Notes: generated from the sequence alone by a model not told the origin. A stretch of DNA of 64,000 nucleotides from Acidovorax sp. (GCA_031277855.1 JAITLO010000046.1:1-64000), one strand, 5' to 3'. Counted from the stretch's first letter, positions 26,373-35,385 are shown. Numbers and translations are program-made.

Positions 26373-26389
26373 CAGTACAGTAGCAGTAC
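26373..26389. promoter_or_regulatory. Direct repeat CAGTAC x2 in the lysE-mocR divergent promoter
   Basis: CAGTAC at 26373-26378 and again at 26384-26389, 11 bp apart start to start (one helical turn). MocR regulators often bind direct repeats in the shared promoter, so this is a candidate site. Confidence 0.45.
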
Positions 26390-26431
26390 ACTTTTGCAGG
26401 TCACTTCATCCACTGGCCTGCTGGTTTTTCC

Positions 26432-27949
26432 ATGACACTTTCTCCACTCCCAGAGTCTGAACCCCAGGCAGACGCCGCAGACCATGCCGCGCAGCGAGCA
26501 CATCGCAGTGCGCCCTGGTATTGGCAGCCCTTGCGCGGCAGCGGTGTGCCCCTGGTGGAGCAGCTGGCGCTGCATGTGGAAGGCCTGGTGCGCAGCCATG
26601 GCCTGCGCGCCGGTATGCGCCTGCCTTCGGTGCGGCAGTTGGCTGAAGACAGCGGCGTGAGCCGCGACACCGTGGTCCAGGCCTATGACAGGCTGGCCGC
26701 GCAGTCGCTGATCCATTCCCGCCGTGGTGCTGGCTTTTTTGTGAGCGCGCTGCGCAAGGTGGATGCGCTGGAGGCGCCATTTCCGGCCCAGGGATCGGCA
26801 CCGCTGAGCCGGCCTGCCGACAGAGCGATAGACACACCTTATCTGGTGCGTACCATGTTCCAGCAGGGCGCAGCGCCAGAATCCTCCGGCAGCGCAGGCC
26901 TGCTGCCGCCGCAATGGCTGGCGCCGGAGATGCTCACCAGCGCCATACGCAGCGTGGGGCGCTCGGCCGGGCTCAGTCTGTCGGGCTATGGTCTGCCCCA
27001 GGGCTATGCGCCGCTGCGCCAGCAGATAGCGGCGCATTTGCAGGCCCAGGATGTGCCCGTGCACCCGGAGCACAACCTGCTGACGGTGGCCGGTGTCACC
27101 CACGGCCTGGGCCTGATCCTGCGCCTGCTGGTGCGCCCCGGTGATGTGGTGTTGGTGGAAGACCCGGCCTGGTTCCATATGTTTGGCAGCCTGCAGGCCG
27201 CAGGTGCCCAACTGGTGGGCGTGCCCCGCGGGCCGGACGGGCCGGACATTACCGCCCTGGCGGCCCTGGCGGCCCAGCATAGGCCACGCTTGTTCATTGT
27301 GAATACGGCGGTGCATAACCCCACGGGGCAGACGCTGTCGGCCGGCGTGGCCCATGCCATGCTGAAAGTGGCCGAGCAATATGATTTTTTGCTGGTGGAA
27401 GACGACACCTATGCCGACTTTCACCCCGGTCGGCCCACACGCCTGGCCGCGTTGGACAGGCTGCAACGCGTGCTGCTGGTGGGGGGCTATTCCAAGACCC
27501 TGGCCGGCGGCCTGCGTGTAGGCTATATCGCGGCCCAGGCCGAGCGCATCGAGCAACTGCTGGACTTGAAACTGCTGGCAGGGCTGACATCGGCCCAGCT
27601 GGGGGAGATGGTGGTGCACCGCATCCTGAGCGAAGGCCTGTACCGCCGCCATGTGGAGCGCCTGCGCGAGCGCGTGGACAAGGCGCGCGCCCAATGCCTG
27701 CGCCGGGTGGAGGCCCTGGGCTGGCAGGTGCCGCAAGAGCCCCAGGCCGGCATGTTTGTCTGGGCGGATTGCGGCATGGATTCCGAGCTGCTGGCCCGGC
27801 GCGCGGCCGAGCAGGGCCTGCTGCTGGCGCCGGGCGTGCTGTTCTCGCCGCGCCAGGCACCGGGCTGCATGCTGCGGCTTTCCGTGCCCCTGGCCCAGCA
27901 TGCAGCCCCCTGGGAGCTGATGGTGCGGTTGCAAAAACAGCTGCGCTGA
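26432..27949 (+). CDS. MocR-type regulator: GntR HTH fused to PLP aminotransferase domain
   Basis: A 505-aa fusion. The N-terminal GntR winged helix covers about 40-105 (GMRLPSVRQLAEDSGVSRDT, then DRLAAQSLIHSRRGAGFFV). The rest is a fold-type I aminotransferase domain; the PLP lysine is K355 in GGYSKTLAGGLRVGY, and VNTAVHNPTGQTLS is also present. Such proteins use PLP or an amino acid as a signal. It faces the LysE exporter gene across a 108-bp promoter region with a direct repeat. Confidence 0.9.
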   Translation: MTLSPLPESEPQADAADHAAQRAHRSAPWYWQPLRGSGVPLVEQLALHVEGLVRSHGLRAGMRLPSVRQLAEDSGVSRDTVVQAYDRLAAQSLIHSRRGAGFFVSALRKVDALEAPFPAQGSAPLSRPADRAIDTPYLVRTMFQQGAAPESSGSAGLLPPQWLAPEMLTSAIRSVGRSAGLSLSGYGLPQGYAPLRQQIAAHLQAQDVPVHPEHNLLTVAGVTHGLGLILRLLVRPGDVVLVEDPAWFHMFGSLQAAGAQLVGVPRGPDGPDITALAALAAQHRPRLFIVNTAVHNPTGQTLSAGVAHAMLKVAEQYDFLLVEDDTYADFHPGRPTRLAALDRLQRVLLVGGYSKTLAGGLRVGYIAAQAERIEQLLDLKLLAGLTSAQLGEMVVHRILSEGLYRRHVERLRERVDKARAQCLRRVEALGWQVPQEPQAGMFVWADCGMDSELLARRAAEQGLLLAPGVLFSPRQAPGCMLRLSVPLAQHAAPWELMVRLQKQLR

Positions 27950-27962
27950 AGGCGCGGCAGCT

Positions 27963-28236
27963 CTCAGAGCGTGTTCACGATCTCCTCGCGGCGCGCCAGC
28001 GTCTTTGCGGGATGGGATACAAGGCGCGATACCGCAGCAATAGCCATGCTATTGCGAGGATTCGCAACGCCGTAGACCGCCCGCAAAGACACTGGCCCGA
28101 AGGGTTGGAGCGAAATCGGACGATTTCTTCGCGCTGGCCCTTGCTTGCACCCCGGTGCAAGCTGTGGCCCATCGACTCGAACTCATCCCGATTGCGCTTC
28201 AACGCGCCTGCGTAGAGATCGCGAACACGCTCTCAG
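27963..28236. repeat. 274-bp palindromic element with terminal inverted repeats (MITE-like)
   Basis: The ends CTCAGAGCGTGTTCACGATC... (27963-27984) and ...GATCGCGAACACGCTCTCAG (28215-28236) are inverted repeats differing at two positions over 22 bp. Inside are nested dyads: GTCTTTGCGGG / CCCGCAAAGAC, CAATAG / CTATTG, GAAATCG / CGATTTC and CTTGCACC / GGTGCAAG. No transposase and no clear target duplication. A 75-codon minus-strand frame in it is probably a by-product. Fills most of the 401-bp gap between the mocR and fadB-like genes. Confidence 0.7.
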
Positions 28237-28301
28237 CCTGTCCCATGCGTGTCAGATTGGGAGGCTGCCACCATGGCCTTGCAGCAACCATCTTCCTAGA
28301 A

Positions 28302-28328
28302 TGGAAAACGAACGACCGTTTTATTCCA
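28302..28328. promoter_or_regulatory. Imperfect palindrome upstream of fadB-like gene (TetR-type operator candidate)
   Basis: Nested arms TGGAA...TTCCA and AAAACG...CGTTTT flank AACGAC. TetR-family fatty-acid regulators bind such AACGAACG-type dyads in beta-proteobacteria. It lies 23 bases before the start codon. Confidence 0.45.
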
Positions 28329-28350
28329 TTCCAAAACAGGAGACACAGGC

Positions 28351-30465
28351 ATGACGGCTGAATACAAGGTCCACGGTGCAGTGGCCGTGATCACGCTCAA
28401 CAATCCCCCCGTCAACGGGCTGGGGCTGAGCACCCGCCGCGCTGTGGTGCAAGGCCTCAAGCAGGCCCAGGCCGATGCCAGCGTGCAGGCCATCGTCATC
28501 ACCGGCGCGGGCAAGGCCTTTTCGGGCGGCGCCGACATCAAGGAGTTCGGCACCGAGCAATCGATTCAAGAGCCCAATCTGCACAGCGTGATTGCGGCGG
28601 TTGAGCAGTGCAGCAAGCCCGTGGTGGCCGCCATTCACAGCGTGTGCATGGGCGGCGGCCTGGAGTTGGCCCTGGGTTGCCACTACCGCATTGTGGCCCC
28701 GGGCACCAGCGTGGCCCTGCCCGAGGTGAAGCTGGGCCTGCTGCCCGGCGCTGGCGGCACACAGCGCCTGCCACGCGTGCTGGGCCCCGAGGCCGCGCTG
28801 AACATGATCGTCAGCGGCGAGGCAGTGAAAAGCGAGCTGCTGGCCCAGGCCCCCGGCCAAAAGCTGTTCGACAAGCTGGCCGCATCGGCCGAGAGCCTGG
28901 CCGGCGAAGCCCTGGCCCTGGCCCAGGAGGTGGGCGAGCGCCATGCCGCCGGCAACGAGCCGCTGCCCCTGGTGCGCAACCTGCCCTGCAAGCACCCGCT
29001 GGGCGATGCCTACTTTGGCTTTGCCCGCAACATGGTGGGCGGCATGGCCAAGAACTACCCCGCACCGCTGAAATGCGTGGACGCGGTGGAAGCCGCCACC
29101 AAGCGCAAGATTGCGGACGGCCTGCAGTATGAGCGCGAGCTGTTTGTGAATCTGATGTGGACCCCCGAGTCCCGCGCGCTGCGCCATTTGTTCATGGCCG
29201 AGCGTGCAGCATCCAAAATCGCTGACGTGCCCGCCGATACTGCGGTGCGTGCTATCCAAAAAGTAGGGGTGATTGGTGCCGGCACCATGGGCGGTGGCAT
29301 CAGCATGAACTTTTTGAACGCCGGCATTCCGGTGACCATGCTGGAAACCAAGCAGGAAGCGCTGGACCGTGGTGTGGCCACGATCAAGAAAAACTACGAG
29401 GCCCAGGTCAAAAAAGGCAAGCTGAAAGAAGACAAATACGCCCAGCGCATGGCGCTGCTGTCCACCACGCTGAGCTATGACGATCTGAAGGACTGCGATC
29501 TCATCATCGAGGCTGTGTTCGAGGAGCTGGGCGTCAAGGAAACCGTGTTCAAGCAGCTGGATGCCATCGCCAAGCCCGGCGCCATTCTGGCCTCCAACAC
29601 CTCCACGCTGGACGTGGACAAGATCGCTGCCTTCACCAAGCGCCCGCAGGACGTGGTGGGCATGCATTTCTTCAGCCCCGCCAACGTGATGAAGCTGCTG
29701 GAAGTGGTGCGCGGCAAGCAAACCGCCAAGGACGTGCTGGCCACGGTGATGCAGATCGCCAAGAAGATCAAAAAGACCGCCGTGGTCTCCGGCGTGTGCG
29801 ACGGCTTTATCGGCAACCGCATGATCGAGCAGTACTCGCGCCAGGCCGGTTTCCTGCTGGACGAAGGCGCCACGCCCCAGCAGGTGGACAAGGCGGCCGA
29901 GAAGTTTGGCTTTGCCATGGGCCCGTTCCGCATGGGCGACCTGGCCGGCAACGACATTGGCTGGGCCATTCGCAAGCGCCGCGCCGTGGAGCGCGCCGAC
30001 ATGAAGTACAGCCGCACGGCAGACAAGCTCTGCGAGCTGGGCCGTTTTGGCCAGAAGACCGGCGCCGGCTGGTATGACTACCAGGCAGGCAAGCGCGACG
30101 CCATCCCCTCGGCGCTGGTGGTGAAGATGATCGAGGACCACCGCAAGGAGCTGGGCATCACGCCGCGCAAGATCTCAGACGAAGAAATCGTGCAGCGCCT
30201 GGTCTACGCCCTGGTCAACGAGGGTGCCCATATTCTGGAAGACGGCATTGCCGGCAAGTCCGGCGACATCGACATGGTGTATCTGACGGGCTATGGCTTC
30301 CCCATCTACCGCGGTGGCCCCATGCATTACGCCAGCGAAGCCGGCCTGGGCAATGTGGTGCGCGCCATGGAGCGCTTTGCCCAGAACCCGCATGACGACG
30401 CCAAGTTCTGGCAGCCCGCACCGCTGCTGGCGCGCCTGGCTGCAGAAGGCAAGTCCTTTGCTTGA
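28351..30465 (+). CDS. Bifunctional enoyl-CoA hydratase / 3-hydroxyacyl-CoA dehydrogenase (FadB/FadJ-like)
   Basis: A 704-aa multifunctional beta-oxidation enzyme. The N-terminal crotonase domain (about 1-190) shows AGKAFSGGADIKEFG and GGGLELALGCHYRI, then PEVKLGLLPGAGGTQRLPR with the catalytic glutamate region. The Rossmann domain begins near residue 305 with VGVIGAGTMGGGISMNFLNAG; the C-terminal dehydrogenase domain includes MHFFSPANVMKLLEVV and GFIGNRMIEQYSRQAG. It hydrates trans-enoyl-CoA and oxidises the product with NAD. GGAGA lies before the start. The thiolase gene 115 bases downstream supplies the next step. Confidence 0.92.
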   Translation: MTAEYKVHGAVAVITLNNPPVNGLGLSTRRAVVQGLKQAQADASVQAIVITGAGKAFSGGADIKEFGTEQSIQEPNLHSVIAAVEQCSKPVVAAIHSVCMGGGLELALGCHYRIVAPGTSVALPEVKLGLLPGAGGTQRLPRVLGPEAALNMIVSGEAVKSELLAQAPGQKLFDKLAASAESLAGEALALAQEVGERHAAGNEPLPLVRNLPCKHPLGDAYFGFARNMVGGMAKNYPAPLKCVDAVEAATKRKIADGLQYERELFVNLMWTPESRALRHLFMAERAASKIADVPADTAVRAIQKVGVIGAGTMGGGISMNFLNAGIPVTMLETKQEALDRGVATIKKNYEAQVKKGKLKEDKYAQRMALLSTTLSYDDLKDCDLIIEAVFEELGVKETVFKQLDAIAKPGAILASNTSTLDVDKIAAFTKRPQDVVGMHFFSPANVMKLLEVVRGKQTAKDVLATVMQIAKKIKKTAVVSGVCDGFIGNRMIEQYSRQAGFLLDEGATPQQVDKAAEKFGFAMGPFRMGDLAGNDIGWAIRKRRAVERADMKYSRTADKLCELGRFGQKTGAGWYDYQAGKRDAIPSALVVKMIEDHRKELGITPRKISDEEIVQRLVYALVNEGAHILEDGIAGKSGDIDMVYLTGYGFPIYRGGPMHYASEAGLGNVVRAMERFAQNPHDDAKFWQPAPLLARLAAEGKSFA

Positions 30466-30580
30466 GAGCATCTACCCGTTCTCACGCCATACCACCCCAT
30501 GACCGGGCCACTGCCCCGCATGCCGCTGCACCCACTGTGCAGCCTGCGCGGCAGCGGCTCCCCAAGCAAAGGATGAATCC

Positions 30581-31756
30581 ATGACTTCCGCCGTGATTGT
30601 TTCCACCGCACGCACCCCGCTGGCCAAGAGCTGGAAGGGTTCCTTCAATATGACCTATGGCGCCACGCTGGGCGCCCACGCCGTGCAGCACGCCGTGCAA
30701 CGCGCCGGCATCGACGCCGCCGATGTGGACGACGTCATCATGGGCTCGGCCCTGCCCGAAGGCACCACCGGCGGCAACGTGGCCCGCCTGATTGCCGTGC
30801 GCGCCGGCCTGCCCGTGACCACCTCGGGCTTTACCATCAACCGCTTTTGCTCCTCGGGCCTGCAATCCATTGCCCTGGCGGCCCAGCGCATCATCGCCGG
30901 CGAGAGCGATGTGCAAGTGGCCGGCGGCCTGGAGTCCATCTCCTGCGTGCAGCAAGAGGCCAACCGCCACATGGCCCAAGATCCGGCGCTGATGAAGATG
31001 AAGCCCGAGATCTACTGGTCCATGCTGCAAACGGCCGAGCAAGTGGCCCAGCGCTACGGCATTGGCCGCGACGCCATGGACGAATACGGCGCTGCCAGTC
31101 AGCAAAAAGCCTGCGCCGCCCAGGCTGCCGGCTTGTTTGATGCCGAAATCGCCCCCATCACCACCGTGATGGGCGTGGCCGACAAGGCCCTGGGGCTGAT
31201 CACCAAGCAGGTCACCGTCAGCCGCGACGAAGGCACGCGCGAAGGCACGACCAAGGACGGCATCGCAGGCCTGCGCAGCGCGCTGCCCGGCGGCCTGATC
31301 ACCGCCGGCAATGCCAGCCAGTTCTCTGACGGTGCCGGCGCCTGTGTCATCACCAGCGAAGACTACGCCTCCAAAAAAGGCCTGAAACCCCTGGGCCGTT
31401 TTCTGGGCTTTGCCGTGGCTGGCTGTGAGCCCGATGAAATGGGCATTGGCCCGGTGTTTGCCGTGCCCAAGGTGCTGAAAAAGCTGGGCCTGAAGGTCAG
31501 CGACATCGACCTCTGGGAGTTGAACGAAGCCTTTGCCGTGCAGGTGCTCTACTGCCGCGACAAGCTGGGCATCCCCGCTGACCGCCTCAACGTCAACGGC
31601 GGTGCCATCGCCCTGGGCCACCCCTATGGCCTCAGCGGCCAGCGCCTCACCGGCCACGCCCTCATCGAAGGCAAACGCCGCGGCGCCAAGCGCGTCTGCG
31701 TGACCATGTGCATTGGCGGGGGCATGGGGGCGGCAGGCATTTTTGAAGTGTTGTGA
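30581..31756 (+). CDS. Acetyl-CoA C-acyltransferase (FadA-like thiolase)
   Basis: A 391-aa thiolase that cleaves 3-ketoacyl-CoA in beta-oxidation. The acylated cysteine is C90 in NRFCSSGLQSIALAAQ; the catalytic histidine is in GGAIALGHPYGLSGQRL and the second cysteine in CVTMCIGGGMGAAGIF. Length is normal. It is the last gene of the fadB-fadA pair and is followed by two terminator hairpins. Confidence 0.93.
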   Translation: MTSAVIVSTARTPLAKSWKGSFNMTYGATLGAHAVQHAVQRAGIDAADVDDVIMGSALPEGTTGGNVARLIAVRAGLPVTTSGFTINRFCSSGLQSIALAAQRIIAGESDVQVAGGLESISCVQQEANRHMAQDPALMKMKPEIYWSMLQTAEQVAQRYGIGRDAMDEYGAASQQKACAAQAAGLFDAEIAPITTVMGVADKALGLITKQVTVSRDEGTREGTTKDGIAGLRSALPGGLITAGNASQFSDGAGACVITSEDYASKKGLKPLGRFLGFAVAGCEPDEMGIGPVFAVPKVLKKLGLKVSDIDLWELNEAFAVQVLYCRDKLGIPADRLNVNGGAIALGHPYGLSGQRLTGHALIEGKRRGAKRVCVTMCIGGGMGAAGIFEVL

Positions 31757-31779
31757 TTCTTCTGCCTGACCGAGGCTGA

Positions 31780-31812
31780 GACAGGGCGCGTATTGCGCCC
31801 TGTCTTGTTTCT
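31780..31812 (+). terminator. Rho-independent terminator after thiolase gene
   Basis: Stem GACAGGGCGC / GCGCCCTGTC with a five-base loop, followed by TTGTTTCT. Confidence 0.8.
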
Positions 31813-31860
31813 GGCCTTTGAGCTGGCTGGTGTGGAAGGCTTGGGTCGTTGTTGAATGAG

Positions 31861-31901
31861 AAAACCCGCATGGGCCTGGTGGCTGGTGCGGGTTTTGCGT
31901 C
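31861..31901. terminator. Second hairpin after thiolase gene
   Basis: Stem AAAACCCGCA / TGCGGGTTTT with a 16-base loop; the A-run before and T-run after make it usable in both directions, ending the fad operon and the converging VOC gene. Confidence 0.6.
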
Positions 31902-32016
31902 GAACTGCGCAGTCAGGAGCTTTGTATATCGGTTGCTGTGCTCGAAATATTGGCTTGATATATCTATTCACATGCCGTACTAGAAAAATATGAGTCACAG
32001 GGGAATTGAAACCGGC

Positions 32017-32457
32017 TTATCCACTACAAGGTTCAATGGCTTGGCGAGTCCCCAATATCTGTACAAATCGCAGAAGATATCCATCTGGGTCCTGAACCAG
32101 CATCTCGACCTGGCCGTGCTCGACCTTGTTTTCTCGATACCAAGACTCTTTGGGATTTTGATAAATAGCTATTGCAGCAGCCTGCAGTCGAGAAAAAATA
32201 TTCTCAAGTTCCTGTACTTCAATTTGAAGATTAATTCCACGACCAAATGGAGGGACAAGTCTTCCGGTTATCCAGCTATCTTGGTGTTTTTCCTCTAACA
32301 TGATCTGGGCGCCACCCATTTCTAGATATAAAAATTTTTCCTCTGAGCGTTCAAATTTTAGAGAGAAACCAATGATATTACAGTAAAACTTTTTACTGGA
32401 ATGAATGTCGGAGCAAATCAATTCAGGAACTAAGGCTGCCCAGATTTCATTTGTCAT
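32017..32457 (-). CDS. VOC-family (glyoxalase/bleomycin-resistance-like) protein
   Basis: A 146-aa protein with two VOC-type beta-alpha-beta modules: PELICSDIHSSKKFYCNIIGFSL at the start and VEMLVQDPDGYLLRFVQ at the end. These proteins bind metals and act in glyoxalase, dioxygenase or antibiotic-binding roles; here the substrate is unknown. The ATG at 32457 is the only standard start at the family N-terminus. Codon use is more AT-rich than the flanking fad operon, which marks the beginning of a variable segment. Confidence 0.82.
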   Translation of the reverse strand: MTNEIWAALVPELICSDIHSSKKFYCNIIGFSLKFERSEEKFLYLEMGGAQIMLEEKHQDSWITGRLVPPFGRGINLQIEVQELENIFSRLQAAAIAIYQNPKESWYRENKVEHGQVEMLVQDPDGYLLRFVQILGTRQAIEPCSG

Positions 32458-32496
32458 AGATGTCCCAGGTATCAAGCATGAAATTTCATGGGGAAT

Positions 32497-33021
32497 TCAT
32501 TTCCCAACGAAAGCATTGTTTCGTATAAGATCGCAGTGTATTTGATTGCTTTCTGTTTCATTTTTATGAATCTCGAAATCAGCAGCGCGTAAAGCATTTT
32601 TTACCATTTCCATATATGGAAAATTATTTTTAATGGCCTGCTTCTGCCAAGACAATGGGGTAAAAACACCCAGCCGAAGAAATCGTATTCTTCGACCTTT
32701 TATTGCCATTGAAACGTCAATATGTGTTCCGTCAACATCATGGCCGTTTGGTCCGAAGATATCATAAACCTCGGATTTTCTTGCAGGGTATAATGCTGTA
32801 AAAATCCGAATTCCCAGTTGTCTGAAAATTCTTCTAAGCATGCCGAGACTGGAATGGGGTTGTTCATACCCTCTTGTGAGTATGAGTTGAACTTCTGCGG
32901 GGAGTTTGGCCTGGATTTGTTGCAGCCGGATGAAAACGTCCGGATCAACAAAGACGGCTGAAGATGGCCAGCGTGGACGTATGATGATATTTTGGGATAA
33001 TCCTGGAGATAGTTTGATCAT
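32497..33021 (-). CDS. Putative M15-like D-Ala-D-Ala peptidase
   Basis: A 174-aa protein with a VanX/M15-like layout: LILTRGYEQP (a conserved arginine), FGPNGHDVDGTHIDVSMAI (H and D ligands; one residue more than the VanX spacing) and NQIHCDL near the end as the third ligand candidate. No signal peptide is visible. A role in cutting cell-wall dipeptides is inferred from the motif only. AT-rich coding sequence, low-quality ribosome-binding site. It is 40 bases upstream of the VOC gene and may be co-transcribed. Confidence 0.55.
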   Translation of the reverse strand: MIKLSPGLSQNIIIRPRWPSSAVFVDPDVFIRLQQIQAKLPAEVQLILTRGYEQPHSSLGMLRRIFRQLGIRIFTALYPARKSEVYDIFGPNGHDVDGTHIDVSMAIKGRRIRFLRLGVFTPLSWQKQAIKNNFPYMEMVKNALRAADFEIHKNETESNQIHCDLIRNNAFVGK

Positions 33022-33152
33022 GCCTGTGAATGAATTTTATGAAAAAGATCTACCGATGTTGAGATCGAACTGCCCAGGAAAATATGATGCGGATGGTGTC
33101 GCATTTTGAGCTGTGTTGGCAGAGTCAAAAGCGATAATCTAAAGCCTGAATT

Positions 33153-33620
33153 CTAGGCCAGATTCTTCAGCACATTGTTGAGGTCTGATAGTGACAAGTT
33201 AGGGCTGCGCTCAGCCAGCCCGACAAGACCTTTCGCGCTGTTGCCGAATAGATAATCCTTGGTAACAGGGCCTTTCAGGTACCCATCGGCTCTGTCCATG
33301 GCGATAAACATGGCGATTTCTTGCGCTTTAGAGTTGTTGGGAGATGGCCATCCTGTCAGCAGCTTATCTTCAGGGGTCAATACCTTGTCAAAATCAATCC
33401 TTCTCCATTCGCGACCGTCAGGCCCGGTAGCGTGAGAAATTCCGTCAGAACTTTCGGTCCAGATCCATTCTCCACTTATATGTGGTGAGGCTTGTTGTGC
33501 ATTACTGCCGCTTTGTGCTGCTGACAAGGCTGCAGAGAACGAAGCCGGTGCCGAATTTTGAGGGGTAGGTTGGTACTTTTGGTTGCTGTGCAAACCTGTA
33601 TTGACTATATCTAACTTCAT
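33153..33620 (-). CDS. 155-aa orphan protein
   Basis: Not recognised. A strong AAGGAGG lies seven bases before the ATG. The first 45 residues are Ser/Ala/Gln-rich and probably disordered (QNSAPASFSAALSAAQSG), then a Trp-containing segment ISGEWIWTES and a helical C-terminus (LNNVLKNLA). No signal peptide, no membrane helix. Such an N-terminus is seen in some secreted or flagellum-type substrates, but nothing here proves export. Confidence 0.65.
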   Translation of the reverse strand: MKLDIVNTGLHSNQKYQPTPQNSAPASFSAALSAAQSGSNAQQASPHISGEWIWTESSDGISHATGPDGREWRRIDFDKVLTPEDKLLTGWPSPNNSKAQEIAMFIAMDRADGYLKGPVTKDYLFGNSAKGLVGLAERSPNLSLSDLNNVLKNLA

Positions 33621-33694
33621 TGCCTTGCCTCCTTGTTGAAGTGAATATGTTTTGTGAAATATCGATACGGACTAGCTTATGCCATCGAGGATGA

Positions 33695-34744
33695 TTAGCG
33701 TACTTTTGTCAGCCATCGCATCCCCATCTCGATGGGGCCTTGCTTGATTTTGAGGCTCCAGGCCCAGGCTGAAATCGTGGCAAGAACCAGAAAAATGGAT
33801 GAAGCCATTGCAACCTCGGCCAGAGAGTGACTGCCGTCGAATGCTCCCAATGCTTCCAAAACCCCCATTCCGATGAGGATATGTGCTATATAAAGACTGA
33901 GGGTCATACGTCCAGCAGGGAGGAGAAAATTCCATGCACCATGAGGCCATAGGCTGCTAATCCGCAGGCAAATGCCAATAGCGATGCTGGCAAACGCAAT
34001 CCCTATAACCAGATAGACCGGCCCCGGTGGTATTGGCGTTGAGCCAAGCAACCAGGCCAAGGTGCTGCCCTGGCCCCAATGTGCAATTGCGCTGGCCATG
34101 ATGGCTGCAAGAAAACCAAAACCTATTAACTTCCATTGTGTGCTGCTACGCTGCAGCGGCAAATGTGCCAGGAACATGCCATATAGGAATAGTGCCAACC
34201 ATGGCAATATTGGATGGAATCCATTAAATAAAAGGTTGCGAATGAAACCCGATAGTGACCATAGGTCTGTGTAATGCAAGGTTGACCAGTCCCAGCCTTG
34301 GCTGTAATTTGCATGTAACAAAGCCCACAATGAAGTGGCGGTGACAGCCAGCATGGCTGTGAGCAAGGCTGCAGGACCAGATCGCAACAGTGGCACTGCC
34401 AGCAAAAAATACATTGCATAGTAGTGAATGATGTCGGCGGGAAAGATCAGCAGATTAGGTATGCCTATGGCTAGCAGAAATAGAGCGCGGCGCAGGGTCC
34501 ACCAACGGGCAGCGGTTGCTTCCTGCGTGCGTGTTGCGAGTACGAGCCCCAAGCCTGCCAGCACGACAAAAGTGGCGGAGGCCTTGCCTTCAAGAAAGTG
34601 GAATAAGCCTTCCAGCCATGTATTCCCTGGTGTGGCAGGCTGCATCGCCAAGCGAAAATTGACCAACACCATGCCCGCCAATGCAAAGTAGCGGGACAAA
34701 TCCAGACCATGGAGGCGTTGTTTCGGAGCCATAGCGACCGTCAT
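33695..34744 (-). CDS. DUF418/YeiB-like membrane protein
   Basis: A 349-aa membrane protein with about nine to ten helices. The N-terminus RLHGLDLSRYFALAGMVLVNF is the family hallmark, and the C-terminal DUF418-like part carries LLPAGRMTLSLYIAHILIGMG. Its function is unknown; relatives resemble acyltransferase-3 proteins. The start at 34744 overlaps the stop of the upstream TetR gene (ATGA), so the two are coupled. Confidence 0.8.
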   Translation of the reverse strand: MTVAMAPKQRLHGLDLSRYFALAGMVLVNFRLAMQPATPGNTWLEGLFHFLEGKASATFVVLAGLGLVLATRTQEATAARWWTLRRALFLLAIGIPNLLIFPADIIHYYAMYFLLAVPLLRSGPAALLTAMLAVTATSLWALLHANYSQGWDWSTLHYTDLWSLSGFIRNLLFNGFHPILPWLALFLYGMFLAHLPLQRSSTQWKLIGFGFLAAIMASAIAHWGQGSTLAWLLGSTPIPPGPVYLVIGIAFASIAIGICLRISSLWPHGAWNFLLPAGRMTLSLYIAHILIGMGVLEALGAFDGSHSLAEVAMASSIFLVLATISAWAWSLKIKQGPIEMGMRWLTKVR

Positions 34745-35358
34745 GCTCCAAGTAACCCACGTAAAAGGCCTGGATGGAATATGTCCATGGCTTCGACAGA
34801 GGAGTCGATTTTTCCCTTCGCAGACTTGGCTTGTGCCTCCAAGCCCCGGCGAAATGCATCGCTCTCAACAATATCCAGCAGTGCCTGCGCTACCAGCCGT
34901 ATCGGTGCGCTGGGCTTGAATATGCCTTGTTGCGCAGCGCGTTCGATAGCACCAGCCAAGGCATCGAGTAATTGCCTGCGATTGTTCTCGAATTTGGGCA
35001 TCAACGCAGGGCTGCGAGCAATCTCAGCCAAACATTCGGCACCCAATATCGCCCATTCAGGCTGGCGACAAAGAGTCCAATAAGCTGCAAGGAATTGCTG
35101 TATTTGCTCCATTGCTGGAGCCGAAGCTTGCTCCAAGGAGCACAACAGCGGTGCCAATTCGACTTGCTCTTGGTTCGCGACTTCGGCGATGAGTGCCTGT
35201 TTGCTTGGAAAGTAGTTGTACAGATTCCCCAGGCTGACAGCCGCGGTCGAAGCGATGTCTCGCATGCTGGTGGTGTGAAACCCTTTTTCTATGAAGCAGT
35301 TGATGGCTGCTTGCATGATCACGGTGCGGCGATCAGCTTGGTGATCTTTCTGATTCAT
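34741..35358 (-). CDS. TetR-family transcriptional regulator
   Basis: A 205-aa regulator. The N-terminal helix-turn-helix spans about 10-57 (AAINCFIEKGFHTTSMRDIA, AVSLGNLYNYFPSKQALI). The ligand domain ends in DIVESDAFRRGLEAQ. It is the first gene of a two-gene unit with the DUF418 membrane protein. A dyad with core CGAACGTTCG ten bases before the start is the probable auto-operator. Confidence 0.88.
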   Translation of the reverse strand: MNQKDHQADRRTVIMQAAINCFIEKGFHTTSMRDIASTAAVSLGNLYNYFPSKQALIAEVANQEQVELAPLLCSLEQASAPAMEQIQQFLAAYWTLCRQPEWAILGAECLAEIARSPALMPKFENNRRQLLDALAGAIERAAQQGIFKPSAPIRLVAQALLDIVESDAFRRGLEAQAKSAKGKIDSSVEAMDIFHPGLLRGLLGA

Positions 35359-35367
35359 ACGAAGTTG

Positions 35368-35385
35368 TGAGCGAACGTTCGTTCA
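35368..35385. promoter_or_regulatory. Probable TetR operator
   Basis: TGAGCGAACGTTCGTTCA: 16 of 18 positions symmetrical around a perfect CGAACGTTCG core, directly upstream of the TetR gene start. Confidence 0.6.

Noticed and set aside
26372..27934. Long minus-strand frame opposite the MocR regulator
   Set aside because: Shadow of a well-supported gene; composition is not protein-like.
27975..28202. 75-codon minus-strand frame inside the palindromic element
   Set aside because: It probably reflects the repeat itself; no ribosome-binding site, and the dyads explain the sequence better.
28321..30141. 606-codon minus-strand frame opposite the fadB-like gene
   Set aside because: His/Gly/Ala-rich shadow; the plus strand shows two full enzyme domains.
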